DNA of 64,000 nucleotides from Echinicola sp. 20G (GCF_015533855.1 NZ_AP024154.1:5090501-5154500), one strand, 5' to 3'. Counted from the stretch's first letter, positions 26,949 to 36,978 are shown. Made by a program: numbers and translations. Notes: generated by a model from the letters alone, not told the origin.

Positions 26949-27194
26949 TTAAGCTTCCTTCGAAACTAAAGCTTCCTTTTGTGTCTTTATCTTTTTTGCA
27001 ATTTCATTGATGGAACCTTTCAGTTCTTCAAACTTCTTATCAATTGTCCCATTCAATGAATGAGCAAGGTCCTCACCTTGTTTCTGCATTTTTTTCCTTG
27101 TTTTGCCTCCTTCATCAGGGGCAAACATTACTCCAAGTGCTACTCCGGCTGCCAATCCGGCAACAACGCCTAACAATACTTTTCCTTCACCCAT
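26949..27194 (-). CDS. YtxH domain-containing protein
   Basis: 81 residues. The glycine/alanine-rich helix VLLGVVAGLAAGVALGVMFA followed by PDEGGKTRKKM is the hallmark of the YtxH family. The rest is an amphipathic charged helix (FEELKGSINEIAKKIK). Members are small membrane-attached proteins linked to stress or stationary phase in several bacteria, with no defined biochemistry. It lies between the sulfatase operon and another small protein of coiled-coil type on the same strand, each with its own terminator. Confidence 0.88.
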   Translation of the reverse strand: MGEGKVLLGVVAGLAAGVALGVMFAPDEGGKTRKKMQKQGEDLAHSLNGTIDKKFEELKGSINEIAKKIKTQKEALVSKEA

Positions 27195-27316
27195 AATTTT
27201 ACAATTTTAGTGGTTTTAAATAATTAAAATATACTCTACTATTAACAGCACCGCTCAAAAAACTTATGATCAAACGAATGCATGATGAAATAAAAACAAC
27301 AACCATGCTAAAAACC

Positions 27317-27337
27317 AACATTACACTTTTTAATGTT
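27317..27337 (-). terminator. Weak terminator after the coiled-coil protein gene
   Basis: aacatta (27317-27323) and taatgtt (27331-27337) pair around a 7-base loop. On the minus strand GG and five T follow. It lies just past the 3' end of the gene at 27348. The stem is short and AT-rich. Confidence 0.4.
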
Positions 27338-27347
27338 AATTTTATGC

Positions 27348-27806
27348 TCAATCGTCCTCACTGATAGACTGGAATTGGTTTAGTCCGTCTTCAACAAGTT
27401 TAAAAATCCTCTTTTTGAGGTTTCTAAAATCTTTGGCAAACACACAAAGTAACTCCTCCAACTCTTCTTGATGAGAAACTACCTTTCTATCTGCTCCAGT
27501 TGTATTTTCACGCATATAATGACTTATGGCACTCATTTGCCTATCCACTTTAAAGTCAATTTCCTCTCTCCTTCTATCCAAAATTGAAAGTCTATTTTCA
27601 ATTCTTCGGACATAATTCATGTCAATATCCTCAATAAAACGATGAAAGTATTTCCCAAGTAAGTCTCTCAAAAAGCGCAATTCATCTTGATAAAAAGCCA
27701 AATCAGATCTCCAATGTTCATCTAAAGCATAAAAATTCATATACAGATCACCATTCAGGTTTTCTGAATAATTCTTTATTATTCCTTTTTTAATATGCTC
27801 AACCAT
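27348..27806 (-). CDS. Small helical protein of unknown function
   Basis: 152 residues, no signal peptide, no membrane helix. The sequence is almost entirely charged amphipathic helix: FYQDELRFLRDLLGKYFHRF, RRIENRLSILDRRREEIDFK, and VSHQEELEELLCVFAKDFRN, which suggests a helical bundle or coiled coil. An inner ATG (MNFYALDEHW) could be the real start. I do not recognise a family. Next to a YtxH gene and a dehydrogenase on the same strand, it may belong to a stress-related set, which is inference. Confidence 0.7.
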   Translation of the reverse strand: MVEHIKKGIIKNYSENLNGDLYMNFYALDEHWRSDLAFYQDELRFLRDLLGKYFHRFIEDIDMNYVRRIENRLSILDRRREEIDFKVDRQMSAISHYMRENTTGADRKVVSHQEELEELLCVFAKDFRNLKKRIFKLVEDGLNQFQSISEDD

Positions 27807-28052
27807 AATTTCAAGCTTTGCTTATTAACTCCCAAAATATCAACTAACCTCTTTTTGATAGAGAGGTATTGCAATGCTTACTCATTGCATCCATATCCTT
27901 AACCTTAAAAATGAGGATTTGAAAAAAAATCACACTTTATAAAAAAGCACCAAATTGATACTTTTTTATGACTTGTATTAATTTAACTAAATGGAGCCCT
28001 TTTGACAACAAAAACCAAAAATTAATGCAATAGAGGGCCAAAACTTTACCAA

Positions 28053-29042
28053 TTATGATTTCAATTCATTCGGACTAGCCTTGTTTTTGTCCCAACAGTC
28101 CAAGTTAAATGCGGTTACTTCTGCTATTTTACCCAATGCCTCTCGGGTCAAAAAAGCCTGATGACTGGTGATCAAAACGTTGTGAAAAGTCAAAAGACGC
28201 GCAATGACATCATCCAACAAAATGTCTTCGGAATGATCTTCAAAAAACAAATCCTCTTCTTCTTCATAAACATCCATTCCGAAAGCTCCTACTTGCCCAC
28301 TCTTCAGTGCCCCTATCACCTCCTTGGTATTGACCAAAGCGCCACGACTGGTATTGATCAACATCACTCCTTTTTTCATCTTTTCAATACTTGATTTTCC
28401 TATTATGTATTTTGATTCAGGAGTTAATGGTAAGTGCAAGGTTATTATGTCTGATTGCCGACAAAGGGTATCAAAATCCACATACTCCACACCAGTGGCC
28501 GAAATTACTTCTTCATTGACGTAGGGATCAAATGCCAATAGCTTACAGCCAAATCCATGAAGAATTTTGGTTACCTTACTACCTATCTTTCCTGTACCAG
28601 CAATTCCAACCGTTTTTCCCTCCATATCAAAACCGACCAACCCATCCAATGAAAAGTTCAAATCCCGAACCCTGTTGTGAGCCCTAACGAGCTTTCTGTT
28701 CAATGCCAAAATCAATGCCACCGTATGCTCCGCTATAGCTGCAGGAGAATATTCAGGCACCCTAGCAACTTTAATTCCTAGTCGATCGGCAGTTTTAAGA
28801 TCGACATGATTGAATCCAGCGGACCTGAGTGCAATGTACTTGATGTCCATTTCATGAAGCTTCTCCAACACTGGTGCTGACGCATCATCACTGACAAAAA
28901 GAGACACCGCGTCACTCCCTCTCGCAATACCCACCGTATCTAAGTTTAGTCTTGTTTCCAACAGCTTTAGCTTATGATTTGGAATCGCTTCCTTCAGGTA
29001 GCTATGTTCAAATTTATGGGCACTAAAAAAGGTTACTTTCAT
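28053..29042 (-). CDS. D-2-hydroxyacid dehydrogenase (D-lactate dehydrogenase-like)
   Basis: 329 residues, normal family length. It reduces 2-oxo acids such as pyruvate with NADH. The Rossmann motif is VGIAGTGKIGSKV; catalytic residues are Arg in LINTSRGALVNT, Glu in the EEEED stretch of GMDVYEEEEDLFFED, and His in LITSHQAFLTREA. The substrate-binding region RSAGFNHVDLKTADRLGIKV and YSPAAIAEHTVALIL match LdhA-type enzymes. It is cytoplasmic and transcribed alone. The exact substrate cannot be fixed from sequence, but the acidic insertion after the Glu is typical of D-lactate dehydrogenases. Confidence 0.92.
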   Translation of the reverse strand: MKVTFFSAHKFEHSYLKEAIPNHKLKLLETRLNLDTVGIARGSDAVSLFVSDDASAPVLEKLHEMDIKYIALRSAGFNHVDLKTADRLGIKVARVPEYSPAAIAEHTVALILALNRKLVRAHNRVRDLNFSLDGLVGFDMEGKTVGIAGTGKIGSKVTKILHGFGCKLLAFDPYVNEEVISATGVEYVDFDTLCRQSDIITLHLPLTPESKYIIGKSSIEKMKKGVMLINTSRGALVNTKEVIGALKSGQVGAFGMDVYEEEEDLFFEDHSEDILLDDVIARLLTFHNVLITSHQAFLTREALGKIAEVTAFNLDCWDKNKASPNELKS

Positions 29043-29470
29043 ATTGTATCATTTTCGATGAAAACAAATTATAAAATTAAAAGCGGCGAAGTATTAAAAC
29101 AGCATTTTTATAATTATAACTGTAATTAAAAATAGTCTATTTGACTTACTCTTCAAAGGCTTAAGAATCGAATCATAGCTTTTTCAACCATCATATGTGA
29201 AGCCAATATTAACGTCTACAAGCTGTAAGTCATTAATAACGAGTATCGCATTTTAACCTAATAAGTCGTGACTTGTTTCTGAAACACCTTTACAACACCC
29301 TTTCTTTCACATTGCCTTAAATGCTGGATAATAAACATCACTTAACTGAAGTATAGTAAATTCTTCCTTATAGTTAATCGATTTAGTTTTATTATATAAT
29401 AGTTAATATACAGCCTTTATTATTAATAAAACCCTAAAAAACCCTTAACAAGTTTGCGTGATTTAAAATT

Positions 29471-29478
29471 TACTTTTG
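29471..29478 (+). promoter_or_regulatory. Bacteroidota-type -7 box for susC
   Basis: TACTTTTG matches TAnnTTTG exactly. A TTTG lies at 29453-29456, but with 14 bases between the two the spacing is shorter than usual. A start near 29485 would give a leader of ~78 bases. The rest of the 29043-29562 gap is AT-rich and shows no gene. Confidence 0.4.
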
Positions 29479-29492
29479 GGTCGAAAATAAAA

Positions 29493-29514
29493 AGAGCCTG
29501 CTCCAACAGGCTCT
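29493..29514. promoter_or_regulatory. Hairpin in the susC leader, terminator-like on the minus strand
   Basis: agagcctg (29493-29500) and caggctct (29507-29514) pair perfectly around ctccaa. On the plus strand no T run follows. On the minus strand five T follow, as in an intrinsic terminator, although no minus-strand gene reads toward it. It may protect the 5' end of the susC mRNA or end an antisense transcript. Confidence 0.5.
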
Positions 29515-29562
29515 CTAAAATCAAGTATTGATAATTTCTCAGTTACCCAACACTTAAATTTT

Positions 29563-32500
29563 ATGCTTTCAAATTTACGAATTTCTAAAACCATTTATGC
29601 TTCTGCGTGTGTGGTTGTATGGGCAGGATTCAGTTCTTCTCCATACCATTCGGTTGCAAAAGGTATTGAAAATGGAATCGTTGTAAAAGCGAACCATTCA
29701 TTATCAGTGCAACAGTTAATCTCTGGCACAATCACGGATGAACAAGGAGCGCCCCTACCAGGAGCCACTATCCGTGTAAAAGGAACTTCACTTGGCACAG
29801 TAACAGACCTTGATGGCAATTTTTCCATTGAGGTAGCAGAAGGAGGTGTACTTCAAATTTCATATGTTGGATATGTTTCGCAAGAGATTGCTGTCAATGG
29901 CCAGTCCACCATCTCAATCCAGTTGGAACCAGATGCAACCCAATTGGATGAAATGGTTGTTATTGGTTATGGGACCCAAAAGAGATCTGACGTTACGGGA
30001 GCCATTGGTTCTGTAAAGGCTGGTGAATTCAATAAAGGAGTTATCTCCAACCCTGTTGATCTCTTGCAAGGTAAAATGGCTGGGGTCAACATTTCCTCTA
30101 CCAGTGGTGAACCAGGAGCTGCACAAAATGTGATCATTAGAGGTATAGGTAGTTTGCGATCAGGAACACAACCCCTTTATGTCATCGATGGTTTCTTATT
30201 GGACAATTCCGACACGGGAATTGCTTCCAACCCACTCAACTTTTTAAATCCTAACGATATTGAGAGCATTGATGTGCTAAAAGATGCCAGTGCAACAGCT
30301 CTTTATGGTTCCAGGGCGTCAAACGGTGTGGTCGTAATAACTACCAAAAAGGGAAAATCGGGAGCTACCCAAATGAATTTTTCTGCTTCCACAGCTTGGT
30401 CTTCCATGGCCAAGAAAATTGATGTTTTTGGTGCGGACGAATTCCGTAACCAAGTGGTTGCAGCAGGTGGAGCATTGGAAGATTTTGGAGGAAATACAGA
30501 TTGGCAGGATGAATTGACCCAAGTAGGTTTCTCAAAAGACTTTAACTTCTCAATGAGTGGTTCAAATACAGAGAAGTTCTCCTATTTTGCTTCCTTGGGT
30601 TACCAAGATCAAGAGGGCATCTTGAAGAATAGTGAATTAGAAAGATATTCTGGTAAGTTAAACATGAATCAAAAAGCCTTTAATGGCAGATTGATTGTTG
30701 ATTACAACCTTACAGCTTCCCACACAGAAAACCTTCGTCCAAGCATTGGTTCTACCATTAGCGATATGCTCAGCCTAAACCCTACCATTCCTGCATTGAC
30801 AAATGGAGAGCCTACTTTACTTAACACCAACGCTTTGAATCCATTGAAGCGATATGAACTGTATAGTGACGATGCAGCTAACAACCGTATTTTGGCAACG
30901 GTATCTCCTTCTTTTGAGATTTTGGATGGATTAACCTATAAATTGAACTTAGGAGTAGATTATTCCAGTACCAATAGGTACCAGCAGTACAGACCTTACA
31001 CTGAAGTCATCAATGAATCCAATATTTCAGATGGCACCTTGGATGTAGGAATCAGCGAAAACACGAACAAGTTGGTTGAGAATACGCTAACCTATAATTG
31101 GCATAATTACCAACACAATCTGTCTGTATTGGCAGGACACTCCTACCAGACCTTTTTGGATCAATACAGATTAACTTCTGCTCGAGGATTTGCGGACAAC
31201 AATATTGAACCTAGGTATCAGGACCATAACAGTACCAGTGAGTACCCAACTACAGTAAGTTCCTCTGCGGTTAAAAATGAGTTACAGTCTTTCTTTGGAA
31301 GAGTAAACTACATCTATAACGATAAATATTTATTCACAGGAACTTTACGAGCCGATGGTTCCTCCAAGTTTGGTGAAAACAATAAATATGGCTACTTCCC
31401 TTCTTTTGCCTTAGGCTGGAATGTAACCAAGGAAGATTTCATGAACAACTCCGTTTTCAATAATTTAAAAGTTCGTGCAAGTTGGGGACAGACAGGTAAC
31501 CAAGAAATACCTTCTAAAATCACCAAGGCCAGTTATGCTGAAGACAGGCTATCAACTGGAGCAGGCAGTCTCAACACCTACCCAATTGATACTGACGGGA
31601 ACTCACTGGACAATTACCCTTATGGAATCGTTTTCACCAGATTGGCAAATCCTGACTTACAATGGGAAGTTTCTACTCAAGTGGATTTTGGGATTGATTT
31701 CGCATTCTTTAACTCCAGATTGACCGGTACTTTGGATTACTTCAACAAAGTGTCTTCCAACATCTTATTGGAAGTAGTTCCTGCAGATCCTGTTCAGCCT
31801 ACTTCAACTTATTGGGACAATATCCCAGATATGAAAATCCACAACAGCGGTATTGAATTGGCCTTGGATTATTCCAGTAAAGAGCAACGTGAATTTTCCT
31901 ATACTATCGGGGGTAACATTACACTCATTAATAATGAGGTAAAAGACTCTCCTTATTCGGTATTGACCACAGGTGCTGCCCAAGGTGCTGGACAAACTGG
32001 CGCAACCATAAACGGCTATATCAACGGTCACCCAATCGGAGCATTTTATATGCTTGAGTTTGATGGAATTGGTGAAGATGGCTTAAATAAGTTTAAGGAC
32101 ATCAATGGAGATGGAGAAGTATTGGACAACGATAGAAGTGTAGTAGGAAGTGCAATTCCTAAAGCCATCTATGGAGCACACATGAACTTCAACTACAAGT
32201 CTTTTGACTTAGGATTGAATTTTAATGGTTCTGCAGGAAGCAAGATCTACAACCATACAACCATGTCTCTTTTCACAAAAGCACAATTAGCCAGGTCAAA
32301 TAATGCCACAGACTTCGCAGTGCAATATCCTGAAGAGTCATTCAACAATTCCAACACCGTATCAACACGATTCTTGGAGAGCGGTTCTTATTTCAGACTG
32401 AATAATGCAACCCTGGGTTATAACTTGAATTCAGAGGAAATTGGCTTAGGTGATGCCTTCCAAAATATCCGCTTATCTGTAACCGGTCAAAACCTATTCG

Positions 32501-32637
32501 TGATAACTGACTATTCCGGATTTGACCCAGAGGTCAATACAGGATCTACTTCAGGTGGTATCCAGACTTTTGGAATCGATCGATTCACTTATCCAAGAGC
32601 AAGGACATTTTCTGTCAATTTGAATTTGACCTTCTAA
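29563..32637 (+). CDS. SusC/RagA-type TonB-dependent outer-membrane transporter
   Basis: 1024 residues. An N-terminal export signal is followed by a carboxypeptidase-regulatory-like beta domain at ~52-125 (ISGTITDEQGAPLPGATIRV), the plug with YGTQKRSDVTGAI, and the SusC signature LKDASATALYGSRASNGVVV. The remaining ~750 residues form the beta-barrel, ending in aromatic SVNLNLTF. SusC proteins import oligosaccharides or peptides through the outer membrane with TonB energy, capped by their SusD partner, which is encoded 31 bases downstream. No glycosidase or regulator is directly attached, so the ligand is unknown. Confidence 0.96.
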   Translation: MLSNLRISKTIYASACVVVWAGFSSSPYHSVAKGIENGIVVKANHSLSVQQLISGTITDEQGAPLPGATIRVKGTSLGTVTDLDGNFSIEVAEGGVLQISYVGYVSQEIAVNGQSTISIQLEPDATQLDEMVVIGYGTQKRSDVTGAIGSVKAGEFNKGVISNPVDLLQGKMAGVNISSTSGEPGAAQNVIIRGIGSLRSGTQPLYVIDGFLLDNSDTGIASNPLNFLNPNDIESIDVLKDASATALYGSRASNGVVVITTKKGKSGATQMNFSASTAWSSMAKKIDVFGADEFRNQVVAAGGALEDFGGNTDWQDELTQVGFSKDFNFSMSGSNTEKFSYFASLGYQDQEGILKNSELERYSGKLNMNQKAFNGRLIVDYNLTASHTENLRPSIGSTISDMLSLNPTIPALTNGEPTLLNTNALNPLKRYELYSDDAANNRILATVSPSFEILDGLTYKLNLGVDYSSTNRYQQYRPYTEVINESNISDGTLDVGISENTNKLVENTLTYNWHNYQHNLSVLAGHSYQTFLDQYRLTSARGFADNNIEPRYQDHNSTSEYPTTVSSSAVKNELQSFFGRVNYIYNDKYLFTGTLRADGSSKFGENNKYGYFPSFALGWNVTKEDFMNNSVFNNLKVRASWGQTGNQEIPSKITKASYAEDRLSTGAGSLNTYPIDTDGNSLDNYPYGIVFTRLANPDLQWEVSTQVDFGIDFAFFNSRLTGTLDYFNKVSSNILLEVVPADPVQPTSTYWDNIPDMKIHNSGIELALDYSSKEQREFSYTIGGNITLINNEVKDSPYSVLTTGAAQGAGQTGATINGYINGHPIGAFYMLEFDGIGEDGLNKFKDINGDGEVLDNDRSVVGSAIPKAIYGAHMNFNYKSFDLGLNFNGSAGSKIYNHTTMSLFTKAQLARSNNATDFAVQYPEESFNNSNTVSTRFLESGSYFRLNNATLGYNLNSEEIGLGDAFQNIRLSVTGQNLFVITDYSGFDPEVNTGSTSGGIQTFGIDRFTYPRARTFSVNLNLTF

Positions 32638-32668
32638 AGAAATTTCATGATTGATAAATCATATTAAA

Positions 32669-34414
32669 ATGAAAAATAAAAAATTTAATACCCTACTGCC
32701 CATTGTCGCGTTTTTGTTCACATTTCTAAGTTGCACGACATTGGATGAAGAAGTTCTTGATGAGTCCTTGACAGGGACTGGCCAGGCGGAAGTTGTCAGT
32801 GGTTCAATAGCTCCAGTATATGGCCTACTTCGTCAAGTATGGATGCACACCGTTAATTTTGGACTTCAGGAAGTTGCTTCAGATGAAGGGATTCTTCCTT
32901 ACAGAGGTGGAACGGATTGGTTTGATGGAGGTAAATTCATCGCTGTCCATCAGCACTTGATGACACCTACAAACGGTTTGGTTGGAGATGCTTGGACCTA
33001 CATTACCCTTACCCTTTCAAGAGCGGTACTGGCAGAAGAAAGGTTGCAAATTGAAGTAGAAAGTGGTAACTCATCTGCACAGGACGCCCTTTATGAGATG
33101 GTAGCCATGAAGGCTTATTTGAATATGTTGGCACTTGATAACTGGGGGCTGGTTTTTAGGAAAGACAATTCTGATGAAATTTCTGAAATTCTAAGAGGCC
33201 AAGACGCCATTGAATACCTGGAAGAGGAGCTGTTGTCAGTAGTAAATGTGATCAACGGCGACAAAGGTCCAGGTAGAATGAACAAGCATGCTGTCAATGC
33301 TTTGCTGGCTCGTCTATATTTAAATGCTGCGGTTTACAGAGATCCTTATGGCACGCCAGACTTTAGGTCTGAAGATATGGACAAAGTAATACAATATACG
33401 AGTAGTATCATTGATGGACCTTACTCATTGTCTCCAGAATATTTTGAATTGTTCAATGACGATAATGATACGAATCAAGAGATCATCTTTTCATTGGATC
33501 AAAGAGGAGTACTTCAAACTGAGCACAGCCGATGGGCCTATTGGTCAATCTCCGGTGACCAGATTCCAAGACCGGAATTTCCTAGTACAAGGGGAACCGA
33601 TGCAGTAGCAGCTACTCCTGACTTCTTTCAGACTTGGGTAGATGCTTATGGAGATGTGGATCCTGCTGATGCAGATGCTCGTTTCTTCCAAGAAAATACC
33701 ATGATTCCAGAAGACCTTAAAGACCTTACTGGTGTTACCCCAAACAATGATGCTGACCATTATTATTGTGTTGAGGCCACGGAGTTTGAAATTAACAGGG
33801 GAATTCTTCGTGACGTGATCTGGGGGCCTAGGAAAGACGAAAGTGGCAATATCATGACTTGCGGTGACGGTACAGTAAGAATCTATCCCATTATCAATAG
33901 AAGAAGTAGTGGTGCAGACATCCGTTATGTAGACCATACCTTGAAGGTAGACTTTACGAATGAAGGGAGTTTGCATAATGCGGGTTACCGATTCTCTAAA
34001 TACCAGTTTAGCCATACTGCTACTAATTGCTGTAGCAACAGTAGTGTGGATTTGGTATTGATCCGATTGGGCGAAATTTATTTGATGCGCGCAGAAGCTA
34101 AGTTAAGAAAAGGTGACAATGCTGGAGCTTTGGCAGATATCAATACTTTAAGAACCTCAAGAAATGCACGCCCAGCGCAAACTCCTGCTGCTTTGGAGGC
34201 CATTGATCTTGATATCCTGTTCCGCGAAAGTGGATTTGAATTGTACTGGGAAGGCTTTAGAAGAAACTATCAAATTCGTTTTGGTAAATATGAAGATAGC
34301 TGGACCGAAAAAACCGATGCAGATGTGCACAAAAGATTGTTCCCTATTCCTCAAAAAGCAATGGACGGAGCATCTAGTGAAGCAGGCTTCCTTGTACAAA
34401 ACCAAGGCTACTAA
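32669..34414 (+). CDS. SusD/RagB-type surface glycan-binding lipoprotein
   Basis: 581 residues from the ATG at 32669; the frame opens earlier at a TTG, but the ATG gives the lipoprotein signal directly (LLPIVAFLFTFLSC). The SusD TPR-like helices are visible (ALYEMVAMKAYLNMLALDNW, NKHAVNALLARLYLNAAVYR, VLIRLGEIYLMRAEAKLRKG), and the C-terminus has FELYWEGFRRNYQIRFGKY. SusD proteins sit on the cell surface as the lid of SusC and bind the substrate. Followed by a strong shared terminator. Confidence 0.96.
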   Translation: MKNKKFNTLLPIVAFLFTFLSCTTLDEEVLDESLTGTGQAEVVSGSIAPVYGLLRQVWMHTVNFGLQEVASDEGILPYRGGTDWFDGGKFIAVHQHLMTPTNGLVGDAWTYITLTLSRAVLAEERLQIEVESGNSSAQDALYEMVAMKAYLNMLALDNWGLVFRKDNSDEISEILRGQDAIEYLEEELLSVVNVINGDKGPGRMNKHAVNALLARLYLNAAVYRDPYGTPDFRSEDMDKVIQYTSSIIDGPYSLSPEYFELFNDDNDTNQEIIFSLDQRGVLQTEHSRWAYWSISGDQIPRPEFPSTRGTDAVAATPDFFQTWVDAYGDVDPADADARFFQENTMIPEDLKDLTGVTPNNDADHYYCVEATEFEINRGILRDVIWGPRKDESGNIMTCGDGTVRIYPIINRRSSGADIRYVDHTLKVDFTNEGSLHNAGYRFSKYQFSHTATNCCSNSSVDLVLIRLGEIYLMRAEAKLRKGDNAGALADINTLRTSRNARPAQTPAALEAIDLDILFRESGFELYWEGFRRNYQIRFGKYEDSWTEKTDADVHKRLFPIPQKAMDGASSEAGFLVQNQGY

Positions 34415-34440
34415 AACCTATCAACCTTTTGAAATAAATA

Positions 34441-34475
34441 AAGCCGATGAGAAATCTCATCGGCTTTTGTTTGTT
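34441..34475. terminator. Bidirectional terminator between susD and the metallophosphoesterase gene
   Basis: aagccgatgag (34441-34451) and ctcatcggctt (34456-34466) pair perfectly with a 4-base loop. T-rich tails follow on both strands, serving the convergent genes that end at 34414 and 34490. Confidence 0.9.
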
Positions 34476-34489
34476 TGACACTTTCTCTA

Positions 34490-36322
34490 TTAGTTGTTTA
34501 TTTTTTGAATCTCCTTGCCCTTTAAATCTATTGAAAAATGATCAGAAGGCAGCGAATGCAAAAGCTTGTCGAAAATCACAAAAAACTGAATAAGTTGGGC
34601 ATTCATGCTTTGCCCATTTGTAGCATCTTTTGATATCACCAATGGAATCAATTCCTCATAATAGCTAAGCCTCTCCAAAGCAATCAGCTCTTTCCCTAGC
34701 TCATCTCCGTTTTTCAACAAGTAAAAATCATCGATAATGGATTGGGTGGGAATTTGGTCGATCACTTCAGCTTTGAACTTTTCTGCTTTCTCAAAAAGGA
34801 AAGCTTCCCCCCTGCTTTCGTTCATTTCACTCCATCCTTTGAAATCGGAATGAGTCAGGTTCTGCAATAGCACTGCTAAGTTTTCAGGCCAATCAGAAGG
34901 GATAAACCTTGACCTTGTTAGTCCGATTAAATGATTTCGGGTATAATCCAGATAGTCCTGTGAGGAGAGAATAGTACTGTCCCATATTCTGGGATCTTGA
35001 TTTTGGGATAACCAATCATACTCCATTCTGTAAAGGTCAAAGAACTCCGTCATGTTTTCAACTTCTTTTAGCTGAATTGTCTCGATTTCAAATGAAGAAG
35101 TATTTAAAGTCTTTAAAGTTTTGTAAGCCGGGGGAAATGCCGCTAAAGAAGGGACTTGAATATTGAACAAAACATGACTCTCAGTCGAATCATTGTAAAT
35201 CCCCGTATCATTGATGTGCATATGCCCCGCAAAGTGGAGCCGGATGCCAGCTTTCGCGTATAACTTGGTCGTTTCCAATGTAGGAACCCTTGCGAGCTGA
35301 AATTTTTGCTCACCAAAAAGTGATTTCATATCGTCTGAAGCCCCGTCATGAAATTCCATTAAAGGGTAATGGCTAAAGGATATCAAAGTTTTCCCTCTTT
35401 TTTCGGCTTCTGTAGCCACTTTTTTTATCCATTCCAATTGATGCTTTTTGTGAATAACTGCCTGATTGAAGCCAACAGAAGAACCTTTCCATTCATTTTT
35501 AGAATGTGTATAGACATTTCCATCCAAAGCCAGTAACCAAATACCTTCCACCGGCTCAACGACATAACTTGCATCAGGAAGCGTCTGGCCCGAATCATCT
35601 ATGGGATAAACTCGATTTTCAAGACCTGAACTCTCTTTAGCTTTTTTGAAATCGTAGTTATCTACCTCCAATTCCTGAAATGGATGGGCCCAAAAAAGGT
35701 CTTTCTCATTCGGGAAAAAACCAAAATCACGCAATGTCCCAGTGATGTCCGAGTACCCCCAATAATTAATTTGCTCGGTGAGAGCAGTTTGTCTTGAACC
35801 AAATAAACCTTCAGCTCCAGCAATGGCTTGTTCTGCCCCCTCTTTACCAAGAAAGTCTCTTTTTCCCCCTACTCCTCCAAAAGGCTTGACAGGATCATGA
35901 TTACCGGTGGTCAGAAAAAAACGCATTCCAGCATCCTCTGCATATTGGTCCAAGATTTTCTTTAAAGCCATCACATTCATGGGCTGTCCATCATCGGTGA
36001 AGTCACCGGGCAAAACTACCAGTTGGATTTCTCTTTTTTTAAGGTCTTCTAGTGCACTGATAAAAGCAAAATAGTTTTCATTGAACAAACGAGTGGAATT
36101 CAATTGACTCTGCATCGTCCGGATGGTAGCAAATTTTCCAGTCTTAGGATTGAGCACTCCGTTGAATTCTTCTGAATTTAAATCTGCATATACATCCTGG
36201 AGATGTATATCCGATAAAAAAGCTATTTCATTCCTTGTAGTCTGTGCCAACAATGTCATATTGGTACTCACAAGTTGCATCGCTGCTCCAAGGATAGTTG
36301 TTAATAGGTAGTTCTTATTCAA
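34490..36322 (-). CDS. Secreted calcineurin-like metallophosphoesterase
   Basis: 610 residues with a signal peptide (cut near LLA-Q). All five metal motifs are present: FLSDIHLQD, LPGDFTDDG, TTGNHDPV, SFSHYPLMEF and FAGHMHIND, so a two-metal phosphoesterase site is intact. Residues after ~400 form an additional helical C-terminal region of ~200 residues (FDLYRMEYDWL, LTRSRFIPSDWPENL) with no recognised motif. The substrate may be a phosphomonoester or diester outside the cytoplasm. It is transcribed convergently with susCD and alone. Confidence 0.9.
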   Translation of the reverse strand: MNKNYLLTTILGAAMQLVSTNMTLLAQTTRNEIAFLSDIHLQDVYADLNSEEFNGVLNPKTGKFATIRTMQSQLNSTRLFNENYFAFISALEDLKKREIQLVVLPGDFTDDGQPMNVMALKKILDQYAEDAGMRFFLTTGNHDPVKPFGGVGGKRDFLGKEGAEQAIAGAEGLFGSRQTALTEQINYWGYSDITGTLRDFGFFPNEKDLFWAHPFQELEVDNYDFKKAKESSGLENRVYPIDDSGQTLPDASYVVEPVEGIWLLALDGNVYTHSKNEWKGSSVGFNQAVIHKKHQLEWIKKVATEAEKRGKTLISFSHYPLMEFHDGASDDMKSLFGEQKFQLARVPTLETTKLYAKAGIRLHFAGHMHINDTGIYNDSTESHVLFNIQVPSLAAFPPAYKTLKTLNTSSFEIETIQLKEVENMTEFFDLYRMEYDWLSQNQDPRIWDSTILSSQDYLDYTRNHLIGLTRSRFIPSDWPENLAVLLQNLTHSDFKGWSEMNESRGEAFLFEKAEKFKAEVIDQIPTQSIIDDFYLLKNGDELGKELIALERLSYYEELIPLVISKDATNGQSMNAQLIQFFVIFDKLLHSLPSDHFSIDLKGKEIQKINN

Positions 36323-36573
36323 ATCAAAATAAGGTTTTAAACTGTTGACCAGCTAGGTTTAGACTTTTGATACATCGGATAATTTTGGTTTGCTAATTAG
36401 CACAAAATGGAGACAAAGCATTCTAAATCAAACCAAGAAATTCACCAGTTTAAATTAACTTTTCAAGCAGTTCTTTCAAAAACTTACAGCTAATAAAAAT
36501 GGCCAGTTGCCCGGCCTCTTTTTTGATCAATTTAAATACATCTTACTTGATTAAATGAAGTTAACTCAGGTTC

Positions 36574-36978
36574 CTACTGGTGAAGAGTAAAAACATGACA
36601 GCTGCATACTTGTGGCTTGTTTAACAATTGATGAATAGCCAAATGAATGGTTTTAAAAGTAAAAGGCTTATTGAGCACCGCACTATTAGGAATAGCAAAA
36701 CTACTATCACAAATTCCTTTGGCAGGTTCCTTGGATGCTAAAAACAATATTGGACAAGAAAATTTCTCTCTCAATTTACGCAGTTCGTCATAGCCAATGT
36801 CCCTGTCTTTGAGATATGACCCTATGATAATAATTGAAGGTCGAATGTCTTTATTTATAATCTCGTCAAAATTGAGACCGGACCCAATATCAGAAACCTT
36901 GAAATTCCCATAATTCAAGATCTCCCTGATATTATCAGCCAAATCAAAATCCTTCTCAAGAATTATAACTTTTAACAT
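36574..36978 (-). CDS. Degenerate response-regulator receiver protein
   Basis: 134 residues from the ATG at 36978; the frame reaches 37071, but the leader before 36978 is not receiver-like. The fold is readable: LKVIILEKDFDLADNIREIL (acidic pair region), ILFLASKEPAK and LNKPFTFKTIHLAI with the conserved Lys-Pro. At the phospho-acceptor position (IIIIGSYLKDRD) the usual Asp is replaced by Gly, so normal phosphorylation is doubtful. There is no output domain, and the C-terminus ends with a Cys/His-containing tail. Single gene; partner unknown. Confidence 0.75.
   Translation of the reverse strand: MLKVIILEKDFDLADNIREILNYGNFKVSDIGSGLNFDEIINKDIRPSIIIIGSYLKDRDIGYDELRKLREKFSCPILFLASKEPAKGICDSSFAIPNSAVLNKPFTFKTIHLAIHQLLNKPQVCSCHVFTLHQ

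Noticed and set aside
36501..36525. Possible terminator ggcc...ggcc with T-rich ends after the receiver gene
   Set aside because: Only a four-base stem; too weak to call.
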